From Pseudobdellovibrionaceae bacterium (lineage in GTDB: Bacteria > Bdellovibrionota > Bdellovibrionia > Bdellovibrionales > JAMPXM01), in contig CAJYIL010000343.1 in NCBI GenBank assembly GCA_913774795.1, forward strand, positions 1 to 6,223: a stretch of 6,223 bases of DNA, in the 5' to 3' direction. The notes under the pieces are model-generated. The model was not told the DNA's origin, ran no database searches, and was given only the letters and a program-made list of their open reading frames with translations. Both the position numbers and the translations under genes were made by a program. Numbering within the stretch: position 1 is the stretch's first letter; each line of letters opens with the position of its first letter. This document shows positions 1 to 6,005 of the stretch, piece by piece.

Positions 1-15
1 CCCGATCAGGACGAC

Positions 16-501
16 ATGCGGCGCCTCGACTCCGAACCAGATCGTCTTCCGGCCGAGACTCTCATTCGTCGCTTGCTCGTCGACAACTTTGCTCCGGATC
101 AGATTCTTCCAGAGGCGACTCGCGCCCACAACGCTTACACTTTAGGAACGACGTACGCGCGCTACTTGCGACAACTGGTCGACGATCTCGTCGCCAGCGG
201 ACGCACACGCGACGATTCAAAAAAGCTGGTCGCGCAAGCGATGCTTGCGGTTTTGCCCGAGATCGGGGCGCGTATGGAAACGACTTACGAGACAGCGATG
301 TTAGATCCGAATTTCGTGGTCTCGAGGCTTCTTGCTCATTTGCCGCCGCTCACGAAGGCGATTTGCGCATCGTTTGATGATGTTCGCGCACCCGAAGCTT
401 CTTTCGTGAGACCTGCAGCGTGCGAGGCGTTCGTCGCTCCGACGACGGCGCCTAAAGCTGATCGTGCGTTACCGAAGTCTACCGCAGGAGCTGCGCGATG
501 A
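16..501 (+). CDS. Hypothetical helical protein, possibly 5'-partial
   Basis: I do not recognise this 161-residue product. No signal peptide or membrane segment is visible, so it is probably cytoplasmic. Residues about 14-120 are rich in Leu, Ala and Arg and look mostly alpha-helical (for example YARYLRQLVDDLVASG at 47-62 and KKLVAQAMLAVLPEIG at 69-84). The last ~40 residues are Ala/Pro/Thr-rich and probably disordered. The ATG at 16 has an AGGA at 8-11, a slightly short 4-base spacing. The frame stays open to base 1, so the real start could lie upstream. The stop overlaps the start of the following outer-membrane protein gene (ATGA at 498-501), so the two are probably co-transcribed and translationally coupled. 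Function is unknown, and nothing beyond that coupling links it to the envelope. Confidence 0.65.
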   Translation: MRRLDSEPDRLPAETLIRRLLVDNFAPDQILPEATRAHNAYTLGTTYARYLRQLVDDLVASGRTRDDSKKLVAQAMLAVLPEIGARMETTYETAMLDPNFVVSRLLAHLPPLTKAICASFDDVRAPEASFVRPAACEAFVAPTTAPKADRALPKSTAGAAR

Positions 502-1025
502 GGGGTGTTCTCGTTTTTGCTTTGTTGATGGCGGCGTCGCTTGCGCATGCAGGATCAGCGCTCGTATCGATGGGTGCCAACGTCAATTTTCAGATGGCGA
601 CGAGCGGGCGCTCTTACGATGTAGCCACACCTTTCGCGGTTCGGTTGGGTTACCGTTTCGCGTTCGCCGACTTGATCGGCGAATACTCCTATGTCAAGTC
701 GTCGTCGGGAACCGAGATGGTCTCGATTGCGCAATCGAATCACGAGATGATCTTGTGGGGACGAAAACGTTTTCCTCTCACGTCGCGACTTCGTCCATTC
801 GTTGCCGTTGGTGCAGGTTTGCACGTGCAGACTGTTTCGACTCGCTTTGGATCCTCGTCAGAAGATGAAAGTGGAACGAGCCCACTCGCCGCAAGCGCGG
901 GCGGAATCGAATTGAAACTCACGCCTCGTCTCGCGCTCTCGGTCGAAGGTCGTGGAACTTTAGCTGAAGGATATTCACCAAAGCCACTGTTGGGTCTAGC
1001 GAGTTACTTGTCGTTCGTGTTTTAA
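498..1025 (+). CDS. Small outer-membrane beta-barrel protein (putative)
   Basis: This 175-residue exported protein starts at the ATG inside the ATGA overlap, with AGGAG at 486-490 and 7-base spacing. Residues 1-18 form a signal peptide (MRGVLVFALLMAASLAHA, likely cut after AHA). The mature ~157 residues show alternating hydrophobic/polar segments typical of outer-membrane strands, such as FAVRLGYRFAFADLIGEYSY (46-65), RPFVAVGAGLHVQTV (99-113), GGIELKLTPRLALSVEGRG (135-153) and LLGLASYLSFVF at the end. The terminal Phe preceded by alternating hydrophobics matches the BAM recognition signature of outer-membrane proteins. An acidic Ser/Glu/Asp-rich loop lies at about 119-127. Length fits an 8-stranded OmpA/OmpW-type barrel. 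The fold is inferred from pattern only and no specific family is assigned, so pore, structural and adhesive roles all remain possible. Confidence 0.75.
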   Translation: MRGVLVFALLMAASLAHAGSALVSMGANVNFQMATSGRSYDVATPFAVRLGYRFAFADLIGEYSYVKSSSGTEMVSIAQSNHEMILWGRKRFPLTSRLRPFVAVGAGLHVQTVSTRFGSSSEDESGTSPLAASAGGIELKLTPRLALSVEGRGTLAEGYSPKPLLGLASYLSFVF

Positions 1026-1106
1026 GCTGAGACGCTGTCAGCCAAACTTTCACTCAAGAGCGTCGGACCTCCTTACTTATTTAGTTTATTAAACCGATGT
1101 AGAGGC
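1026..1106 (+). promoter_or_regulatory. Intergenic region, probable promoter for lipoprotein-fibre pair
   Basis: This 81-base gap separates the barrel gene from the lipoprotein gene. Its right half is an AT-rich island (about 1073-1093, TACTTATTTAGTTTATTAAA) in otherwise GC-balanced DNA, which is where a -10 region would be expected. TATTTA at 1078-1083 is a weak -10-like match, and I see no convincing -35 hexamer. The AGAGG at 1101-1105 sits only one base before the ATG at 1107, unusually close for a ribosome binding site. A 6-bp inverted repeat (1031-1036 with 1059-1064) is too weak and lacks a U-tract to call a terminator. Confidence 0.3.
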
Positions 1107-1814
1107 ATGCGTTTATGCTTGCTCTTAACCTTCTTAGCCATTCTCTCAGCGTGTTCGCCGAAATCGGGCGGAAACATCTCGACGGTTTCCTTTAACGTTC
1201 CGACTTTGAGTGAACTAAACGCGAAGCCGCAATCGCTAGCGCAAAAGGTTTCGACGTCGTCGATTGACGCTTCCGATGTCAAGTGGGCGAACGCGTGCTT
1301 CATGATCAGCGTCACGGCTCCCGACTTGCCCGGAAAGTCGTCGAGTGTTTGCGAAATTCCGAGCGGGATCTTCTACGGTTCGGTCGCGCCGGGCTCGTCA
1401 TCCGCGATCTCTATCGATGTCCCGAAAGGCGAAAATCGCCGTTTTGTTGTGTTCGCCTTTTTTCGTCGGTCCTCTTCTGAACCCTGTACTCTTCGCGACA
1501 GCCTGTCTTCTTACCCGAAAGATCGTGTCGGTATTCTCGGATCACTGGCGAACGTATCTTTGCAAAAAGATGTCGAGAATCTGACCGTCGACATCTCACT
1601 CCCAACACAAATGATTGCAACCGAAATGGGTCTGCCGCTCGCATGCTCGCAGCAATCGGCAACTGGCGGTCGTTTTGTTTCTGGCGCCGTCTTCGGGCAG
1701 CGAACGCTGGTGAATGGCTACGTTGCGCGTGCAAGCATCGGTCATTCTTCCAAATCGTCTTTAACGACTCCGAATGGATTCAAGGTTTATCGCAAGAGAG
1801 GAACTTCGAAATGA
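1107..1814 (+). CDS. Outer-membrane lipoprotein coupled to fibre gene
   Basis: The product is 235 residues with a type II signal peptide. A hydrophobic stretch (MRLCLLLTFLAI) runs into lipobox L13-S14-A15-C16, and Ser at +2 means no Asp inner-membrane retention signal. The mature protein carries Cys 64, 82, 127 and 180, enough for two disulphides. Its central part (GIFYGSVAPGSSSAISIDVP, then an Arg-Arg-Phe-Val-Val-Phe-Ala-Phe strand) reads as beta-sandwich. I do not recognise a named family. The gene ends in an ATGA overlap with the 890-residue fibre gene, so the two are very likely translated in coupled fashion. The inferred role is as anchor, secretion partner or assembly factor for the fibre at the cell surface. 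The start is uncertain because the only Shine-Dalgarno-like run lies one base from the ATG. The lipobox distance nevertheless fits this start. Confidence 0.8.
   Translation: MRLCLLLTFLAILSACSPKSGGNISTVSFNVPTLSELNAKPQSLAQKVSTSSIDASDVKWANACFMISVTAPDLPGKSSSVCEIPSGIFYGSVAPGSSSAISIDVPKGENRRFVVFAFFRRSSSEPCTLRDSLSSYPKDRVGILGSLANVSLQKDVENLTVDISLPTQMIATEMGLPLACSQQSATGGRFVSGAVFGQRTLVNGYVARASIGHSSKSSLTTPNGFKVYRKRGTSK
1797..1802 (+). promoter_or_regulatory. Ribosome binding site deciding the fibre gene start
   Basis: AGAGGA lies 8 bases upstream of the ATG at 1811. The reading frame is open further upstream, to an ATG at 1643, but that extension is read out of frame across the lipoprotein gene. Only the 1811 start puts a signal peptide directly at the N-terminus. 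Confidence 0.8.
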
Positions 1815-4483
1815 TCCAACGCAAACTTCTGTACGTCGGCTTCGCGTTGCTTTTGTCGACAGCGGCTCACGCTTCGACTTCGGGAATCTCTTACGAGGGC
1901 CAGATCCTCAAGCCCGACGGCTCTCCTCTGAGCGGTCAGGCGACGCAATTCAAGCTGCAAATCCGCACGCCGGACTCTGGAAATTGTTTGATGTATGAAG
2001 AAGTTCAGTCGCTCGACATGCGCGGTTCGGGCGGTAACTTTGCGCTGACAATCAATGATGGAAGCGGCTCACGTACCGATACGACGGGGCTTGCGCTGGA
2101 TCGGGCATTCGGAAACCGCGGCACGTTTACTTTCAATGCAACAACATGCGCCTCGGGCCCGGGAACATACACTCCAAATGCAGCGGATGGCCGCAACCTC
2201 GTTGTGCTTTTCAAAGACGAGACCATGGCGAATTGGGAACCATTGCCTGCAGAAAAGATCAATTTCTCACCTTTAGCGCTCGAAGCGAAACAGATCGCGG
2301 GATTCACCGCAGATTCACTCTTCCGCGTTGTCGACTCGAGCGGTGATCCGCTTCTCGGAGTCGCGCCACTATCGAACGCGCAGTATTCAGCGCTCCTTTC
2401 TCTCGCGAACGGAACGTCAACGGCGTATTCGCGTTCGAATCAGTTGAATGGTGCGCCCCTGCCGGCAATGGGCAGTAACGAAGTTCTTGGCTGGAACGGT
2501 ACGGCTTGGGTTTCGCAACACGTGGTGAGTGGCGCGAGTTCGGTTTCGACATCGATGATTCAGAACGCAGCGGTGACAGCTGCGGCGATCGCTCCGGGTG
2601 CGATCACGGCGTCGAAACTTGATCCTGCAATCGCTATCTCGACTTCGGGCCCGATTTCTTCAGACAATTTGTCGACGCGCAATTTTAAGTTATATGCGCC
2701 ATCGCCCTCCACGAATTTTGTTAATTTTGCGGCCAACGCTTCGATGTCGTCATCTTACAGTCTGACATGGCCAGTAACCCCGGGTTCGCCTGGGCAAGTT
2801 TTGACGACTGACGGTGCGGGTGGATTGAGTTGGTCTGCTTCATCGACGAGTGGTGGAACTGTCTCTGGAGATCTCTCGGGCAGTCTTCCCAGTCCAATGG
2901 TTGCTTCAGTCGGCGGCGTCGCGGCTAACATCGTGGGCGCTGGCTCACAACTCGCCGCTTCTGCGACGAGCTCGTCGACGAACAATGCGATTGTTCGTCG
3001 AGATTCGGCGGGTGACTTCTCCGCGAATGCCGCGACGGTAAGCGCGTTGAAACTCTCGAACGCAGGTTCTGTCCTGAACATTTTAAACCCAATCGGCGGT
3101 GCATGGACGATGACTCTGCCGGCGACTGCGGGCTCGGGCGGACAAGTTCTTTCGACGAACGGGGCGGGTGTCACGTCGTGGATTTATCCCTCAAATTTCG
3201 CTGACGGTGCGACGCCAATGACGGGAGTTCTCAAACAAATCGATGGGACAGCCACAGCACCAGGCCTTGCTTTTGCGTCAGATAACTCCACGGGAATTTA
3301 CAGACATTCACTTGGAACGTTGGGATTCAGCGCGGGCGGAGTCGCGCGCATGACGCTTTCGCCCTCGCAGGTTCTGTTCTCGGATAACGTTAACACCGCA
3401 ACGCCAGGGCTTGCTTCTTTTAGTTATTCCCCGGTTATGCCGACGGCGGCGACTGCGTCTGGGCTGAATATTCAGCTAGCTCCGCAATACACCAGCAGCT
3501 CGTCGGTACCGACGACGGGAGCAAAAATTTCTAACATGCTCGCCAATAACACGGCCTCGAGCACCATCGACGCACAGTCAGGCCTCGATGCATCCGCATT
3601 GGTCGCGACAAGCGCAGGCGGATCTGTGGTCACGCAACAATACGGCGTGCGCGTTACAAACGGTTTGGCGAGTTCGGGAGGGACGGTCACAAACTCTTAC
3701 GGAGTTTTCAATAATCCGCAGTCAGGGTTGTCTGGCTCTGTCATCACGAACCTTTATGGCCTTTATCTTGCCGCTGTCACAGGATCGGGAACAGTCACAA
3801 GTCGGTACGGAGTTTATCAGGACGACCCACAGGCGAAAAACGTTTTTAGAGGTCCGATCTTCGCTCAGAGCAGCCCCTCTGGCTATGACCCGTTGACGGT
3901 GAAAGCAACAGACTCGAACGTCTACCAAGCCACTGGCGGCGCGCTCAGTCCGTGGACAGCTGGCCAGGCGGCGGCGATTGTAGCAACCAACGATGCTTCG
4001 TCGGCCGGAAGCGCAGCCTATGTCGGATTGACGACAAAAAACTCATCAGCCTTAACTCAGCGCGGATACATTGCTGCAATTTCTACGAGTGGTGCGAATG
4101 CGGCGCTTGCGTTTGGTGTGGCTGGAACTGGGTCAGGTTACACGGAGCGTATTCGAATCGATCAAACTGGTAAGGTCGGAATCGGCACGACAGCGCCAAC
4201 CGCTCAACTCGAGGTCTTTGGAACGGCAAAGATTGGTTCTACTGGAACCGTGGTGTCTGGCTTGGGAGCGTGCAGCGCAACGGGCACATCGACTGCAAAT
4301 GCGTCGCAGACCGTCACCTGCAGTAGCGTGCAGGCTGGCTCTGCCGTCAACTGTAGTCCAAGTAACGATCCCGGTGTTTCGTGGGGTGCCATGTACGACT
4401 CAGTCGGTACAGTCAGAATTCGGTTTTCAGGAATCCCGACGAGCGCCGTGTCGTCTTGGTCGTGTTCATGGGTATCGCCGTGA
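1811..4483 (+). CDS. Secreted tail-fibre-like adhesin (MAT-like fibre protein)
   Basis: The product is 890 residues, very rich in Ser, Thr, Ala and Gly. Residues 1-21 are a signal peptide ending AHA. Residues ~25-160 form an N-terminal domain (GISYEGQILKPDGSPLSG; C59 and C113 may pair). From ~220 onward the protein is tail-fibre-like: NGTAWVS at 230, an ITASKLDPAI segment at 265, two 'GQVL-T-G-G-SW' modules (317-341 and 433-457), a 'PGLAFASDNSTGIY' module at 484-497, YGV-type repeats at 611-669 and GKVGIGTTAPTAQLEV at 787-802. The final ~75 residues hold C821, C837, C848 and C885 and end in Trp/Ser-rich SSWSCSWVSP. The GIGTTAP motif often precedes an S74 self-cleaving chaperone in phage-type fibres, but none is present here. 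Architecture resembles the mosaic adhesive trimer fibres of Bdellovibrio, so a trimeric surface fibre binding prey or surfaces is the favoured inference. Receptor is unknown. Confidence 0.8.
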   Translation: MIQRKLLYVGFALLLSTAAHASTSGISYEGQILKPDGSPLSGQATQFKLQIRTPDSGNCLMYEEVQSLDMRGSGGNFALTINDGSGSRTDTTGLALDRAFGNRGTFTFNATTCASGPGTYTPNAADGRNLVVLFKDETMANWEPLPAEKINFSPLALEAKQIAGFTADSLFRVVDSSGDPLLGVAPLSNAQYSALLSLANGTSTAYSRSNQLNGAPLPAMGSNEVLGWNGTAWVSQHVVSGASSVSTSMIQNAAVTAAAIAPGAITASKLDPAIAISTSGPISSDNLSTRNFKLYAPSPSTNFVNFAANASMSSSYSLTWPVTPGSPGQVLTTDGAGGLSWSASSTSGGTVSGDLSGSLPSPMVASVGGVAANIVGAGSQLAASATSSSTNNAIVRRDSAGDFSANAATVSALKLSNAGSVLNILNPIGGAWTMTLPATAGSGGQVLSTNGAGVTSWIYPSNFADGATPMTGVLKQIDGTATAPGLAFASDNSTGIYRHSLGTLGFSAGGVARMTLSPSQVLFSDNVNTATPGLASFSYSPVMPTAATASGLNIQLAPQYTSSSSVPTTGAKISNMLANNTASSTIDAQSGLDASALVATSAGGSVVTQQYGVRVTNGLASSGGTVTNSYGVFNNPQSGLSGSVITNLYGLYLAAVTGSGTVTSRYGVYQDDPQAKNVFRGPIFAQSSPSGYDPLTVKATDSNVYQATGGALSPWTAGQAAAIVATNDASSAGSAAYVGLTTKNSSALTQRGYIAAISTSGANAALAFGVAGTGSGYTERIRIDQTGKVGIGTTAPTAQLEVFGTAKIGSTGTVVSGLGACSATGTSTANASQTVTCSSVQAGSAVNCSPSNDPGVSWGAMYDSVGTVRIRFSGIPTSAVSSWSCSWVSP
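2759..2833 (+). repeat. Fibre module copy 1 (GQVLTTDGAGGLSW)
   Basis: Codes residues 317-341 of the fibre protein. The layout is a short hydrophobic strand (SLTWP), a Gly/Pro turn, then GQVLTTDGAGGLSW. The same layout recurs at residues 433-457. This motif is common in bacterial and phage fibre proteins, where it repeats along the shaft. The copies are diverged at DNA level, so this is a protein repeat rather than a recent duplication. Confidence 0.7.
3107..3181 (+). repeat. Fibre module copy 2 (GQVLSTNGAGVTSW)
   Basis: Codes residues 433-457, aligning without gaps to the copy at residues 317-341: TMTLPATAGSGGQVLSTNGA against SLTWPVTPGSPGQVLTTDGA. The stretch between the copies (about 342-432) contains GDLSGSLPSPMVASVGGVAA, another recurrent fibre-type segment. 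Confidence 0.7.
3641..3817 (+). repeat. YGV/YGL repeats, about 19-residue period, in fibre
   Basis: Four Tyr-Gly-Val/Leu motifs begin at residues 611, 630, 649 and 666, spaced 19, 19 and 17. Each is followed by a small-residue turn and a V-T-N/S strand (GGTVTNS, GSVITNL, SGTVTSR) leading into the next Tyr. The regular pitch suggests stacked beta-strands or a beta-helical shaft segment, with one repeat layer per unit. The periodicity is read directly from the translation, while the structural reading is inference. Confidence 0.7.
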
Positions 4484-4499
4484 TCGCACAAGGTCGCTA

Positions 4500-4541
4500 G
4501 AAATAGAAAAAGGCGGCCCGCAAGCCGCCTTTTTCTATTTC
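4500..4541. terminator. Bidirectional intrinsic terminator
   Basis: A perfect 18-bp stem (4500-4517 with 4524-4541) closes a 6-base loop (CCGCAA). The upper stem is GGCGGC/GCCGCC. On each strand the stem's outer arm gives an A-tract before and a T-tract after the GC core (TTTTTCTATTT on the + strand), so it can terminate transcription both ways. It sits 16 bases after the fibre stop and 18 bases past the (-) strand gene's restored stop at 4560, exactly between convergent genes. Confidence 0.92.
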
Positions 4542-4559
4542 GGAGATGTCGTTCGCGGC

Positions 4560-5856
4560 TCAGCGAGTGATGCGCTGAACGATCGCGTTTTGGAGATCCG
4601 CTTGTTTCAACAGCTGCGCGCGGTAAGTGGTCGCGTCTTTCATTGTTGCGATCTTCGGCGATCCGAGTTTCACGTCGATCTTGATTTGTGCGCATGCATC
4701 GCCGGCAAAGGCGATCGGCGTTGGCTTGCGTGAGGTTACGAACGAGCGGTCTTGTCTCTCTTAAAGCTGCCTCGTTAAACTCCGCGCGAGTCATGCGGCC
4801 CAGTTTCACTTCGAGATCCATGAGATCGAGTTTCAAATCCATTGACGTCGTCGGTTTGTTTTTCAGCTCATCGATCGCGGCCATCGTTTTCGAATCACGG
4901 GCCACTTTCTTCAACGAGTCGAGGGCCCAGGAGTCGCCTTGAATCGAGGTGATGTTCTGGTTCAAAAATCCCACGACCGAGTTCATAAAGATGAAGCGAT
5001 CAGGTCCCATCAACATTTTCGCCACCGCCGCGGTACGGTCAGCGAGCGTTGAGCCGTCATCATACATCTGACAAATCTGGCGACGGTACGGAATGCCCGC
5101 GTCGTTGGCCACGACGCCAACGCCGCTCGTTTCGGCCAAAGCCGAGAGACCAAGAGCGTGAAGTTTTTCGTTCGGAGCAAGCGACTTTCCCATTTGATCG
5201 AGGTGAGCCGCGTAGTTCGGGATCGACGCAAAGTATTTTCTCAAGTGCGGAGCGATGTTCGCGCCCGATGGAGAGACCGATGTAAAACCGTAGATGTGCG
5301 GAACACCCGCGAACACTCGGCGCATCTGATCTTTGAAAGTCGAACCGACCGCGCCGTAACGGGTTTCGGCGACTTGAGCGGCGATGTCTGGGCGATAGCC
5401 GTCGGAGATCAGCACGTCGATGTACTGCTGCTGCGTGCGCGAATCTTTGCCTTTTTCGGCGAGTGTGTTGCAGCCCAACAAAAACACTTCTTTCGGGCGC
5501 TTCAAAAGACCATCGCACGCGTTGTTACAAGACTTCTGTTCGAGTTGAGGGATCGTGAGTTGGTACCCGCTTGAACCGAAGAAAAAGCCACCGAAGTGAC
5601 CTGAGGCGACGATGATGTCGCATTGAACTCCCGCATCGCAGGCATTCTTGAACCACTGGCTCTCGTTGCGATCGGTCGTTCGCGCGGCGCTGTCGAAGTC
5701 CGTGAGCTCGACGAATTTGAAGTCGCCCGCAGGTAAGTTCTTCTTGAAGATTTCACGTTCGTTCGCCGAGTTGATCGTGAGCGTACAAACGGTCTTTTGC
5801 GCCGCTCGAGCTTGAATCCCGAAAATGAGGGCCAGAACCAATACGGCAGTCTTCAC
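4560..5856 (-). CDS. Exported caspase-like-fold candidate protein, frameshifted near 3' end
   Basis: Translation starts at GTG (5854-5856) behind AGGAGT at 5862-5867. Residues 1-18 are a signal peptide (MKTAVLVLALIFGIQARA), so the protein is exported. Residues ~80-130 read CDIIVASGHFGGFFFG, then LTIPQLEQKSC, then EVFLLGCNTL. A strand ending in His87-Phe-Gly-Gly followed 42 residues later by a hydrophobic strand ending Gly-Cys129-Asn resembles the His/Cys dyad of clan CD peptidases (C80, CHAT, DUF4347-like). RYGAVGSTFKDQMRRVFAGV and IYGFTSVSPSG follow at 166-197. Residues ~210-375 are helical. The first frame degenerates to Arg-rich sequence after about residue 378, while the frame one base later reads PTPIAFAGDACAQIKIDVKL and stops at TGA (4560-4562), just before the terminator. 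The span is 1297 bases, one more than a multiple of three. Repaired, it would be about 431 residues. Substrate and activity are unknown, and it may be a pseudogene or carry a sequencing error. Confidence 0.65.
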
Positions 5857-6005
5857 GAGTCACTCCTGTCAGACGAGACAATCCAAGCTTTGAGAACTGC
5901 AAGGTTTATCCACGTTCAACGCCAATTACGGCTGTGCTGGGGTGACGAATGAATGGACAGTGGCGCCGCTCTGCGGGACACTTCGGTTTTCAGAACGGAT
6001 GTCTC
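5857..6005. promoter_or_regulatory. Divergent intergenic region
   Basis: About 149 bases separate the exported (-) strand gene from the (+) strand sensor kinase, and the promoters of both must lie here or further upstream of the kinase start. The only strong element I can see is the AGGAGT ribosome binding site of the (-) gene. No convincing -35/-10 pair or operator palindrome stands out on either strand. TTGAAC, read on the minus strand around 5915, is a possible -35 without a good -10 partner. Confidence 0.3.

Noticed and set aside
464..868. 134-codon plus-strand frame overlapping the barrel gene
   Set aside because: It is Arg/Cys-rich with no recognisable motif. The overlapping 498-1025 frame has a signal peptide, barrel pattern and terminal Phe.
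1031..1064. Hairpin with 6-bp arms (GACGCT/AGCGTC) after the barrel gene
   Set aside because: The stem is short, the loop is 22 bases and no U-tract follows, so it does not qualify as an intrinsic terminator.
1643..1810. Upstream N-terminal extension of the fibre protein from the ATG at 1643
   Set aside because: The extension is out-of-frame reading of the lipoprotein gene and would bury the signal peptide 56 residues inside. The ATG at 1811 has a good ribosome binding site and an immediate signal peptide.
2755..3174. 139-codon open frame on the minus strand inside the fibre gene
   Set aside because: It is a mirror of the low-complexity Ser/Ala/Gly-rich fibre coding sequence. It yields a Pro/Ala/Glu-rich product with no signal, domain or ribosome binding site that I can see.
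1811..4483. Prophage tail-fibre gene
   Set aside because: The N-terminal signal peptide, the coupled lipoprotein gene and the absence of neighbouring phage structural genes favour a cellular surface fibre, although the modules are shared with phage fibres.
4204..4559. Continuation of the (-) strand reading frame antisense to the fibre gene
   Set aside because: It crosses a perfect terminator and lies wholly antisense to the coding end of the fibre gene. Its Arg-rich then Pro/Val/Thr-rich composition is typical of reading a Ser/Ala/Thr-rich gene backwards. The alternative frame gives a sensible end at 4560.
4071..4733. 220-codon plus-strand frame across the fibre end and terminator
   Set aside because: It is Arg-rich, runs through the terminator hairpin and overlaps two better-supported genes on opposite strands.
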